64,000 nucleotides of DNA. Source: Chitinophaga pinensis. GTDB taxonomy: Bacteria > Bacteroidota > Bacteroidia > UKL13-3. The stretch spans positions 1-64,000 of the forward strand of contig CAMARW010000004.1 in NCBI GenBank assembly GCA_945860865.1, given 5' to 3'. Below, piece by piece: positions 36,235 to 44,845 of this stretch (the stretch's first letter is position 1; every line of letters starts with the position of its first letter). The notes beneath the pieces were generated by a model, which saw nothing but the letters and a program-made list of their open reading frames with translations, was not told the origin of the DNA and did not search any database. A program made the translations under genes and the position numbers.

Positions 36235-37680
36235 TTATTCTTCCTCTATTTCGGATTGGTTGCGCTGATGGTATAAATCTAAAGCGGTAATCATAGCAAT
36301 AAATCCCCAAAATAAAACGGCAATTTTATCTTGCTCGCTATAACTATTTAGCAACCCGTGAGAAAGATAGGTAACGAGTCCCAAAAGCAGCGAGGCGCTC
36401 ATTATTTTTATCTCTAAGGTTTTACCTTTATATACCATCGATAACCCAGTTTGGAAGGCAAAATATAAAATAGCCAAAAAGCTAATCAAACCTGGCCAAC
36501 CGCTCTCAGATAAAGGATTTAAATATTCTGAGTGCGCATGACCTTGATCGCCAAAAGCGGTGGTTATGGGTGTTTTAAACTCCGGATTTTGGTATGGGGC
36601 ATAGGTGAAAGAATAGGCACCAGGTCCAAAACCTACTATGGGTTTTTCTTCCACCATATTAATAGCCGCCGCCCAACGGTTTACGCGTTCTAAATTGGAA
36701 ACATCATTCCTTACATTTGAAACAGATTCCAAATGTTTCTCTATGCCTTCTGCCGAATTTTGTTTATTCTGGTATAATTGAAAAAAGATATCGTCGAAAT
36801 TAGCAATAACCATAAAAGAAATGATTCCCAGTATACTCAACATATGCCATAAGCGTAGTCGCAAAAGCATGGCAATGCCAAATAGGAGGGCAGCTACCAA
36901 ACTTATCCAACCAGCTCTTGTATAGCTCAAAATTAAACCCACTGTAAACAATCCTAAAAAGCCAATGGAAGCCACTACGCTCGAAAAGTTTAGGTTCAGC
37001 CTAAAACCCAATACGGCCCATAAAAATAAAAGGGGAATAAAAAAGGCAATGGCGGCAGCGTATATGCCGTGGGCAATATAGAATGGGGCCATTACCTCAA
37101 AGGATGTTATTTGAGAAAAATCGTCGTTGCTGTGTTTTATAAGTGTAAAAATAATAACAAACGCCAACGGAATCATATAGGCCCATAAATAGTTTTTTAT
37201 GGCATCTATGCGCTTAAATAGCACCACCGCCAAAAAGTAAAATACTACTAAAAACCAAGAACGGCTTAAAAAGAATTTTAAACTTACTATTTTTTCCATG
37301 CTGGTAAATGTGGTAATGAGAATCCAAGTCATGTTTACCAAAATGGCAATGGTTATGGGGTGTTTGAGCACCGTAAAATCATAAGTACCATCAATAGTAA
37401 ACTTATAGATTACCAATAAAAATATGCCAATAATTAGGGGTTCTGCAGGTAAAGATAAGCCCATGCCCAAAACCACATCTTCTATGTTTACCGATAGCGG
37501 AACAAGAAAAACTAAGATAATAATTAAAACATCTAGTTTAAGTAATGCCAACAAAAACAAAACAGCCAGCGCAGGTAACATAGGCGCCCAGTAAAATTCA
37601 AAAGCAATGCCAATGGTATTTAACAGGATAAATAACAATCCTGAGCCCAGGAGCCACTTCTTTTTTAACGCTGAATCCAA
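36235..37680 (-). CDS. O-antigen ligase/polymerase-family membrane protein (Wzy/WaaL)
   Basis: The 481-aa product has about 12 membrane segments and the family's large periplasmic loop. That loop contains NRWAAAINMVEEKPIVGFGP and the motif QGHAHSEYLNPLSESGWPGL, the H-x(3)-EY type signature of O-antigen ligases and polymerases. It would polymerise or transfer undecaprenyl-linked glycans in the inner membrane. It ends a minus-strand operon of flippase, chain-length regulator and ligase, without local glycosyltransferases. Confidence 0.87.
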   Translation of the reverse strand: MDSALKKKWLLGSGLLFILLNTIGIAFEFYWAPMLPALAVLFLLALLKLDVLIIILVFLVPLSVNIEDVVLGMGLSLPAEPLIIGIFLLVIYKFTIDGTYDFTVLKHPITIAILVNMTWILITTFTSMEKIVSLKFFLSRSWFLVVFYFLAVVLFKRIDAIKNYLWAYMIPLAFVIIFTLIKHSNDDFSQITSFEVMAPFYIAHGIYAAAIAFFIPLLFLWAVLGFRLNLNFSSVVASIGFLGLFTVGLILSYTRAGWISLVAALLFGIAMLLRLRLWHMLSILGIISFMVIANFDDIFFQLYQNKQNSAEGIEKHLESVSNVRNDVSNLERVNRWAAAINMVEEKPIVGFGPGAYSFTYAPYQNPEFKTPITTAFGDQGHAHSEYLNPLSESGWPGLISFLAILYFAFQTGLSMVYKGKTLEIKIMSASLLLGLVTYLSHGLLNSYSEQDKIAVLFWGFIAMITALDLYHQRNQSEIEEE

Positions 37681-37686
37681 TTGAAG

Positions 37687-38697
37687 TTAGGAAATTAGGT
37701 TGTTTTTTTGGTGACTAAATTTTTCTACAAAAAGCAAAACAATACAAGCCAAAAGGAATGAACCTAAAACCGATGCAATAACAATTAATGAACGCAAAGG
37801 GTATGTTTTTCTCTCGGCTGGTGAGGCGTTTTGTAAAATAAACACGTTACTTAAATTACCTTCTACGTCTATTTTAGCTTGATCCAATTTCTTCTTTAAC
37901 TCATTCATTTGCTCTACCTGTAGCTCTAGGGTACTGGTTAAGGATTGAGATTCGGCGCCAAAAGTGGCTAAGTTATTTTGTTGCTGACGAATATTATCGT
38001 TCATGCCTACTTTTCCTATAATCTCTGTGATGGCTTTAGATTGCTCTTCTACATTGTAAACACCCTTGGTACCTAATTCTTGCATGCGACCTTTAATGGT
38101 GTTTATTTCTTCTTCTTTACGTTTGTATTCGGTTTCAATAATATACAAAGCCTGCATGGCTAACTTTCTTTGAACCTCAGTTTTTACGCTGTCTAAAATC
38201 ATAACAATGCCATTGGCAACCTCTGCAGCAACTTCTGGTTTTTCGTCTAACACACTAATTTCTATGGAAGCATAAGGCGTTTTCTTAACACTGATATTTT
38301 TATCGTATTGTTTGCCTAATTTGTAATTTTTTTCTGAATCTTCAGGGTCAATTCTATAGTTTTCTAATAAATTGTATCGCTTAATTACTTTACCTTTTAA
38401 GTAATCAGATTCTAATATTTGCACATACTGTTGTGCCGCAACTTGTTCACCAAATTCAAGTGGGTCTTTTTGTTTAACCCTACTGTCTGTAAGTAAGGCA
38501 GACGAGATGGAGTTATTCATAGAAGGATAAAAAACCGCAGTAGATTTATACTTGGGTCTAATTATCCATGGACTAGATACTAGAATAGATAAAATGGCCG
38601 ATACGCTACAAATGATGATTAATTTTTTTCTCCACTTAAAAATAAAGTGAAAAACATCCATGAGCTCAAAGTAATATTGTTTCTTTTTCTTATTCAT
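37687..38697 (-). CDS. Wzz-type chain-length determinant / polysaccharide co-polymerase
   Basis: The 336-aa product has a membrane segment near residues 27-48, a long periplasmic region rich in coiled coil (about 170-290), and a second membrane segment near 308-328 (SLIVIASVLGSFLLACIVLL). This is the two-helix Wzz topology, with KYKSTAVFYPS typical of the family. There is no C-terminal tyrosine kinase. It controls glycan chain length with the downstream ligase/polymerase. Confidence 0.86.
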   Translation of the reverse strand: MNKKKKQYYFELMDVFHFIFKWRKKLIIICSVSAILSILVSSPWIIRPKYKSTAVFYPSMNNSISSALLTDSRVKQKDPLEFGEQVAAQQYVQILESDYLKGKVIKRYNLLENYRIDPEDSEKNYKLGKQYDKNISVKKTPYASIEISVLDEKPEVAAEVANGIVMILDSVKTEVQRKLAMQALYIIETEYKRKEEEINTIKGRMQELGTKGVYNVEEQSKAITEIIGKVGMNDNIRQQQNNLATFGAESQSLTSTLELQVEQMNELKKKLDQAKIDVEGNLSNVFILQNASPAERKTYPLRSLIVIASVLGSFLLACIVLLFVEKFSHQKNNLIS

Positions 38698-38726
38698 AAC
38701 CGTTCTGCAAAAATATAAAAAAATGC

Positions 38727-40181
38727 TTAGATACCGCTTTTTTCGTCCGATCGCGATTTTAAAAGGGCAATTGCTTGCTGTATATCAAGAAATTTGAGGT
38801 AAAACATTAGTCCTAAAGTGATAATTACAAGGAAAATAGCTGATTGCCACCAAAGCAAATTTAAATAATTACTTAATAGCATACTCATGCTTATAAGCAA
38901 AACAGCCAGGAAAAAATTTTGCACAAATTGTCTATCAAAATAAATTTTCAAACGCATTTTACCAATCACAAAATTACTGAGGCCAATAAAACCCTGCGTA
39001 CTTATAGCAGCTATTGCCGCCCCATAAGCTTTATAAATAGGAATGAGCCAAATGTTTAGTCCAAGGTTAATAAGTAAAGCCGCCGCCGCCAGTATGTTTA
39101 GTATCTTAAAATTTCCATTAGCCGTTAAAAGTGTTCCGTATATATACATAGCACAAAGCGGAAAAAAACACAAAATAACTAGTCCAAAAATAGAGGCTGA
39201 ATAAGCAGTACTTTGCTTGTTTAAGAGGTGAATAATGGGGTCTTGGTAAAAATAGGCTATTAAACAAAACGTAAAGGCTGGCAATAATAATAATCCGGTA
39301 CTAAATTGAACCAAGGGTTTAAGGTCCATTTTGCCAGCAATCATCTTAGAAAACATAGGAAGCAGCAACATGGCAACCAAAGCGGCCATCATGTTGGCGG
39401 CCTCTAGCAAGCGGTATGCCGAGGCATAAATACCATTTTGAATATCTCCATCTGGCAATATTTGAGGTATAAGCACCACATCTAAACGGGTGTAAAATGT
39501 CATTAACAAGGAAAGTAGGGCATAGGGCAACATTTCGCTCACTATTTTTTTAAAGGCCTGCCAATCTATTTGCCAATTCAACCCTTTTAAATGGGGTTTT
39601 ATAACCCAAAAAGACAAGGCAACCGCGCTGGCATAAGCAATGGTTTGAGCCCAAATAAATTTGGTAATGCTCATTTCAAATACACCAAACCACAGCATTA
39701 AGCCGCATAAAATAATCATCAAAAGTCTATCTACTACAGATAAAAAGGCATCTGTTTTAAATAGCTGCAATCCGCCCACAATACTTCTAAAAAAGGTGTA
39801 GAAATAGCATAATATTTGGTTCAGCCCAAAAATCCATAAAAGTTTAATGCGGTCTATAGGGTAGCCAATAGCCAAACCTAAAAAAAGCGTAATCGCTAAA
39901 TATATTAGGCTCGAACCAAGTTTAAATCCGGTTAAGGCAACAAACTCTTGCTTTAGTTTTAGAGGGTCTTTGGCAATATTAGACGAGGTATAATTGTTAA
40001 TACCTAAATCTAATAAGGTTATAAACAGCATAGAGAACGCAAACAAATTGCTGTAAATTCCGTACTGCTCATACCCAACCGCATTTTGTACACCTCTATC
40101 TATGCCCAAAATCCAAAAGGGTTTAATGAGCAGGTTTACAGACATGAGCAAAATAAAATTGCTAATAAAGGTTTTTTTCAT
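38727..40181 (-). CDS. Oligosaccharide flippase (Wzx/MATE-like)
   Basis: The 484-aa product is a multi-helix membrane protein of the polysaccharide biosynthesis/MOP superfamily. The start NFILLMSVNLLIKPFWILGI, the YTFFRSIVGGLQLFKTDA loop and the C-terminal AYGAAIAAISTQGFIGLSNF helix pair are typical of Wzx flippases. It should move lipid-linked glycans across the inner membrane. It begins the operon leading to the Wzz and ligase genes. Confidence 0.88.
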   Translation of the reverse strand: MKKTFISNFILLMSVNLLIKPFWILGIDRGVQNAVGYEQYGIYSNLFAFSMLFITLLDLGINNYTSSNIAKDPLKLKQEFVALTGFKLGSSLIYLAITLFLGLAIGYPIDRIKLLWIFGLNQILCYFYTFFRSIVGGLQLFKTDAFLSVVDRLLMIILCGLMLWFGVFEMSITKFIWAQTIAYASAVALSFWVIKPHLKGLNWQIDWQAFKKIVSEMLPYALLSLLMTFYTRLDVVLIPQILPDGDIQNGIYASAYRLLEAANMMAALVAMLLLPMFSKMIAGKMDLKPLVQFSTGLLLLPAFTFCLIAYFYQDPIIHLLNKQSTAYSASIFGLVILCFFPLCAMYIYGTLLTANGNFKILNILAAAALLINLGLNIWLIPIYKAYGAAIAAISTQGFIGLSNFVIGKMRLKIYFDRQFVQNFFLAVLLISMSMLLSNYLNLLWWQSAIFLVIITLGLMFYLKFLDIQQAIALLKSRSDEKSGI

Positions 40182-40275
40182 GAGCCTTACTTGGCATTAT
40201 GGCGGTAAATTTATTGATTCGTATAAACTTTGCACCATAGTTTTATAAAAATAATTTTTTAGGCTGAACCCAAAC

Positions 40276-40875
40276 ATGGAATTAATTCAATTTTCTCAAA
40301 ATAGTTTGATAGAAGCAGGTTGCGATGAGGCAGGTAGAGGTTGTTTAGCGGGTCCGGTTTACGCAGCTGCAGTTATTTTAAATCCTAAAAAGAGAATCAA
40401 GGGTTTGGATGATTCTAAAAAACTTAGCGATGCCATGCGGTATAAATTACGCCCAGAAATAGAAGATAAAGCATTGGCATTTGCGGTAGCTGCACTCGAT
40501 AATGTTGAAATTGACAAGTATAATATTCTTAAATCTTCCTTTTTTGCCATGCATAAAGCTATTCAAAAATTGTCTATCAAGCCTCAATTACTTTTAATTG
40601 ATGGCAATAGGTTTATTCCTTTCGAGGGTATTCTGCATCAATGCGAGATTAAAGGTGATGCACGTTTCCAAGCCATAGCCGCGGCTTCTATTTTGGCCAA
40701 AACCTACCGAGATGATTATATGAAAGAAATTCACCAAGAATTTCCGGTTTATGCTTGGGATAAAAATATGGGTTACCCAACCAAGGCGCACAGAGCCGCC
40801 ATAAAGGAGTTTGGCGTTGCCCCATACCACCGATTAAGTTTTAAATTATTGCCAAGCCAGCTTAAATTATTTTGA
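40276..40875 (+). CDS. rnhB: Ribonuclease HII
   Basis: This enzyme removes ribonucleotides from DNA. The 199-aa product has the active-site block GCDEAGRGCLAGPV with Asp17 and Glu18, the second metal-binding Asp in LLIDGN, and KGDARFQAIAAASILAKTYR with the third acidic residue, plus the GYPTKAHRAAI C-terminal block. Length is normal. Confidence 0.96.
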   Translation: MELIQFSQNSLIEAGCDEAGRGCLAGPVYAAAVILNPKKRIKGLDDSKKLSDAMRYKLRPEIEDKALAFAVAALDNVEIDKYNILKSSFFAMHKAIQKLSIKPQLLLIDGNRFIPFEGILHQCEIKGDARFQAIAAASILAKTYRDDYMKEIHQEFPVYAWDKNMGYPTKAHRAAIKEFGVAPYHRLSFKLLPSQLKLF

Positions 40876-40929
40876 GTTTTTAAATTAAAACTTCCCAATT
40901 CTTTTTGGCAATAGCAAAAACCTTTTTCC

Positions 40930-41004
40930 GAACATGATTTGAAGGATTACAGAATGGAAACGATTAAGAAATCTCGGTAATCTTGAAATCCCGTAATCGT
41001 GTTC
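40930..41004. repeat. 75-bp imperfect inverted repeat
   Basis: The left arm GAACATGATTTGAAGGATTA (from 40930) is close to the reverse complement of the right arm, which ends GTAATCGTGTTC (40993-41004). The centre is rich in GATT and AATC words. It lies between rnhB and the SDR gene and resembles a small interspersed repeat or a non-autonomous element. The gap 40876-41128 holds no gene. Confidence 0.6.
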
Positions 41005-41128
41005 AGAAATTTTGGTTCAGTAATAAAAAGGTCCAGAACAAATTAGATTTAAAATAACATAAACTTATTATGCAAATTGTAAATCTCCGAGCTAAAAATG
41101 TATTTTGCAGCCTTTTCAATAAAATGTA

Positions 41129-41929
41129 ATGAACAGTTACTTTAGTAATAAGCGTATTTTAATTACAGGAGCCTCCTCGGGTATTGGCAGCGCATTGGCT
41201 ATTGCCTTGGCGCAGCCCTCTGTTCACCTTATTTTGGTAGCCAGAAATTTAGATAAACTGCAATCTGTTGCCGCCGCATGTGCCGCCAGGGGTGCTAGCA
41301 CAGAAATACACTTTTTAGATGTTTCAATAGAATCTGAAATTGTGGCTTTTGCACAAAAACTCAAGCAGGTTCACCCACATTTAGATATCTTAATTAATAA
41401 TGCAGGTATTAGTCAGCGCTCCCAAGCAGAAGAAACGCCTTTAATGGTAGATAGGCGTATAATGGAGGTTAATTTTTTCGGACAAGTAAACTTAACCAAG
41501 CAGCTTTGGCCTTTGTTATGCAATGCTGCTCATGCAAATATTGTTTTGATTAGCTCGGTGGTAGGTACTTTTGGTTTCCCGCAACGCAGTGCTTACTCGG
41601 CCTCTAAACATGCATTAGAAGGTTTTTTTGAATCTTGGATGCTCGAAAATAAAAGAGATAATATATTTTTTACCACGGTTTCCCCGGGTCGTATTCAAAC
41701 CGATATTTCTAGTTCGGCCCTAAAAGCAGATGGAACGCCGCATCAAAAAATGGATGATGGCCAGTTAAATGGAATTCCAGCGGCCGTTTGTGCTGCAAAA
41801 ATTATTAATGGAATTCAAAAAGATAAGCGTAAAGTGTACGTTGTTCAAAAAGAAATGGTTTTAATTGTTCTGCGAAAATTATTGCCATCGCTCTTTTTTA
41901 AATTGGTTGTTAAATTAAAATTATCATAA
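41129..41929 (+). CDS. Short-chain dehydrogenase/reductase
   Basis: The 266-aa product is a classical SDR: TGASSGIG cofactor motif at residues 13-20, NNAG strand, LISSVVGTFGFPQRSAYSAS with catalytic Ser, Tyr156 and Lys160, and SPGRIQTD. A DHRS7-like hydrophobic C-terminus (LRKLLPSLFFKLVVKL) suggests membrane association and a lipid substrate. It is followed after 7 bases by the VOC-family gene, so both may belong to one pathway. Confidence 0.9.
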   Translation: MNSYFSNKRILITGASSGIGSALAIALAQPSVHLILVARNLDKLQSVAAACAARGASTEIHFLDVSIESEIVAFAQKLKQVHPHLDILINNAGISQRSQAEETPLMVDRRIMEVNFFGQVNLTKQLWPLLCNAAHANIVLISSVVGTFGFPQRSAYSASKHALEGFFESWMLENKRDNIFFTTVSPGRIQTDISSSALKADGTPHQKMDDGQLNGIPAAVCAAKIINGIQKDKRKVYVVQKEMVLIVLRKLLPSLFFKLVVKLKLS

Positions 41930-41936
41930 AAACAAT

Positions 41937-42980
41937 ATGGGTTTTGTATCAGGAATTCAACAAGTAGGTATTGGTTGCAGCGATTCTCCTGCACGTTTTA
42001 AATGGTTGAGACAAACCTTTGGGATAGATGTACAAATATTTGATGATGAAGCGCAAGCGCCATTAATGACACCGTATACAGGCGGACAGGTGCAGAGCAG
42101 AAGGGCTATTTTAGCTATGAATATGAATGGGGGAGGTGGCGCCGAAATTTGGCAATTCACTAGCAGAAAAGGCGAAAAAGGTCCTACCATGCAGTGGGGC
42201 GATTTAGGCATAAACGCAGTTAAGCTAAAAAGCAATAACCCAACTTTGGCTCAGGAAGAAATCAGAGAAAATCAAGCTTGCTCACCTTTATCCAAAGACC
42301 CGCTCGGCAACGAAACCTTCTGGTTGCAAGATGAAGATGCAAATACTTACCAAGTAGTATATGATGATTCTTGGTTTAAAAACAAAGTATTCATGCAAGG
42401 TGGTTTTTGTGGTACTATAATTGGCGTAAGTAATGTTGATTTATCCATTGCTTTTTACCAAAATGGCCTTGGTATAAACGAGATTGTATACGATGTAACG
42501 GGTACTTTTGATGATTTGGGAGAAGCATATAAAGGTCAAAAATTTAGAAGAGCGCTCCTTCGATATAAAAACCCAAATACGGCACCATTTTCTAAGTTAT
42601 TAGGAGATATTCAAATAGAATTAATACAAAGTTTGGATAGAAAACCGGTTAAATTGTTTGAAAATAGATTTTGGGGCGATCTAGGTTTTATTCACCTTTG
42701 TTTTGATGTACCTAATTTAGAGCGTTTAAAGGGTAATCTGCAAAAGTTCAGGTATCAACTTACCGTAGATAGTGGTGATACTTTTGATATGGGCGAATCT
42801 GGTGGAAGATTTGCCTATGTAGAAGACCCCGACGGTACTTTAATAGAAATGGTAGAAACCCACAAAGTTCCTATTTTAAAGAAATTTGGCTGGTACTTAA
42901 ATCTTAAAAAACGTGGTCAAGACAAACCTTTGCCTTATTGGATGTTAGCCCTGATGGGATTAAATAAAGTGAAAGATTAA
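41937..42980 (+). CDS. VOC (glyoxalase/dioxygenase) family protein, two-domain
   Basis: The 347-aa product has two VOC halves. The first begins VSGIQQVGIGCSDSPARFKW; the second begins GTIIGVSNVDLSIAFYQNGL and ends GRFAYVEDPDGTLIEMVETH, whose His and Glu positions fit metal-site strands. The family includes glyoxalase I, extradiol dioxygenases and epimerases, so the reaction cannot be read from sequence. The C-terminus is hydrophobic. Its end overlaps the convergent acyltransferase gene by 21 bases. Confidence 0.83.
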   Translation: MGFVSGIQQVGIGCSDSPARFKWLRQTFGIDVQIFDDEAQAPLMTPYTGGQVQSRRAILAMNMNGGGGAEIWQFTSRKGEKGPTMQWGDLGINAVKLKSNNPTLAQEEIRENQACSPLSKDPLGNETFWLQDEDANTYQVVYDDSWFKNKVFMQGGFCGTIIGVSNVDLSIAFYQNGLGINEIVYDVTGTFDDLGEAYKGQKFRRALLRYKNPNTAPFSKLLGDIQIELIQSLDRKPVKLFENRFWGDLGFIHLCFDVPNLERLKGNLQKFRYQLTVDSGDTFDMGESGGRFAYVEDPDGTLIEMVETHKVPILKKFGWYLNLKKRGQDKPLPYWMLALMGLNKVKD

Positions 42981-43967
42981 TTGCAGCGTTAATCCTAAGA
43001 TAACTAAGTATAGCGGCCAAAGTATCAAAAATAATCCGTAAATGATAGAATCTAGAAATATCTTTTGCTTTACAATTTTTGGTGCTAACCATTTGCAAAA
43101 AAGGTAAAATGGCCAGAATAATAAAGTTGCTTTTATAAAACTTGGATACGACCTATTTAATGACTCTTTGGTGTCTATTTTTAGGTTGTTAATTATCTGC
43201 GCACCGCTCAGTTTTGAATGATTTACTAATCTATTGAACCTAAACGAAAAAAACTGATAATCTTCTTTTGAAGTACTCATATCCTTATTAATGTAGGCTA
43301 ATTCTTCAAAGTTTTTACAAAGGTCTTCATTTAGCTCTTTTACAAACATTGCCTCATTCTTTTGATAGTTATAAGCTTCTTTATGAATTGGTTTGCCAAA
43401 GTTTATCAAAATGTTTTTACCTTCTCCTTGGTAATGCTCATAAGTTATCCCAACCGGAATTATCTGTAAATTTTTCGAATCGCTTTCGCTCATCCAAGCT
43501 TTTTTGGCAATACGCGCTGTGCCCTTTTTTAAGGTCCTTAACTCCCAATTATTTTCGCTTATTCCTTCAGCAAAAATTAGTACTATTTGGTTAGCTTCAA
43601 GAATAGCCTGACAAGCATCGAATGTTTCGTTGTTTTTACTGAGGTTTTCTTTGCCTTCTGATAACCTATAAATGGGTAGCATATTTAAAGAGCCCAGAAT
43701 TTTAGCGGCTGTTGCATGATTAAATGCATCGCCTCTGGCTAAAAAATGGGTGGGTCTGCTTAATGCGGAACCTATTAACATAGCATCTAAAAAAGAATTG
43801 GGGTGGGTTGCCGCCAGCACTATTGGACCTGTTTTGGGTATGTTTTCTGCGCCGAAAACACGCACATTTTTATAAAATAAATGCGCTATTAGTTTTGAAT
43901 TCCATTTACAAAAATTATAAAACATCCCCATAATTGCAATAGTAATTAAGTTTTTGAATTCATCCAA
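42960..43967 (-). CDS. 1-acylglycerol-3-phosphate acyltransferase-like (PlsC family)
   Basis: The 335-aa product has the acyltransferase motif AATHPNSFLDAMLIG, a HX5D variant seen in GPT2/PlsC-like proteins of this phylum, then FLARGDAF and IFAEGISENNWELRTLKKGT with the PEG-like block. A C-terminal pair of membrane segments (ATLLFWPFYLFCKWLAP, YGLFLILWPLYLVILG) anchors it to the inner membrane. It probably acylates lysophospholipid or glycerol phosphate. It overlaps aroE by 22 bases. Confidence 0.84.
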   Translation of the reverse strand: MDEFKNLITIAIMGMFYNFCKWNSKLIAHLFYKNVRVFGAENIPKTGPIVLAATHPNSFLDAMLIGSALSRPTHFLARGDAFNHATAAKILGSLNMLPIYRLSEGKENLSKNNETFDACQAILEANQIVLIFAEGISENNWELRTLKKGTARIAKKAWMSESDSKNLQIIPVGITYEHYQGEGKNILINFGKPIHKEAYNYQKNEAMFVKELNEDLCKNFEELAYINKDMSTSKEDYQFFSFRFNRLVNHSKLSGAQIINNLKIDTKESLNRSYPSFIKATLLFWPFYLFCKWLAPKIVKQKIFLDSIIYGLFLILWPLYLVILGLTLQLIFHFI

Positions 43968-44695
43968 ATGCTATGCGCCTCGTCGGCTTGGAGGTGCAGC
44001 ATTTTTAAACCGTTTAAAGTTTTGGCCCCTTTTAATTTTACCGTTTTTAAAAAGCATGTTTCTTCGGGTAAATAGATTAAATCGTAACAAAAGTGTTCTT
44101 TACCAACGCCGTTAAGTGAAAATGGCAATTCCTCAGTTGTGTTTGGAAACATACCAATAGGTGTAGTTTGAATAATAAGCCTATGCGTTTGAATAACCTC
44201 TTTATCAATTTCTGTTAATAAATAATCGCCCAATCCATTGCGGGCAGCCACGCTAAACGGAATGTTCAATTGTTTTAAGACATAACAAACTGCTTTACTA
44301 GCTCCACCATTTCCAATCACAAGCGCGTGCATGTTTTGGTTCGAACCAATAAATGCTAATAATGAGGATTTAAATCCATAAACATCTGTATTATGTCCAA
44401 TTAAATCTCCGTTTTTTGAAACCTCAATGCAATTTACCGCGCCGCAGGCCTGGGCTTCTTCAGATAAAGATTGTAAATAAGGAATTACCTTTTCTTTGTA
44501 TGGTTTGGTTACGTTAAATCCACTTAAATTTTCTGGGTTGATAAGAAACGATTTTAATTGAACTATGTCAGAAATGGGGTAGTTTTCGTAGCTGTAGGCC
44601 TCGCCTGACTCACTAAATTTTTGGGTGAAATAATTAACAGAAAATGAATTGTTTAATGGGAAGCCAATCAATCCGTACTTTTTCTTTAAATCCAT
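43946..44695 (-). CDS. aroE: Shikimate dehydrogenase
   Basis: It reduces 3-dehydroshikimate to shikimate in aromatic amino acid synthesis. The 249-aa product has the substrate-binding YGLIGFPLNNSFSVNYF and FNVTKPYKE (catalytic Lys), NTDVYGFKSSL and the NADP motif VIGNGGASKAVCYVL, plus LNGLKMLHLQADEAHSIW at the end. I start at 44695 (MDLKKKYGLIG) because the 8 residues upstream are not conserved in the family. Confidence 0.94.
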   Translation of the reverse strand: MDLKKKYGLIGFPLNNSFSVNYFTQKFSESGEAYSYENYPISDIVQLKSFLINPENLSGFNVTKPYKEKVIPYLQSLSEEAQACGAVNCIEVSKNGDLIGHNTDVYGFKSSLLAFIGSNQNMHALVIGNGGASKAVCYVLKQLNIPFSVAARNGLGDYLLTEIDKEVIQTHRLIIQTTPIGMFPNTTEELPFSLNGVGKEHFCYDLIYLPEETCFLKTVKLKGAKTLNGLKMLHLQADEAHSIWMNSKT

Positions 44696-44845
44696 TTTTC
44701 TTATTTTAAATCGACACAAAATTAAGGCTTACAATAGTATTATTTTATGATTGTTTTACCTAGTTTTTAAGTCCAACAAAATTAATTTTTAGGCTTGTCT
44801 AAAAATTAATTTTGTATTTTCTAAAAATATCGCATTTTTGCATGT

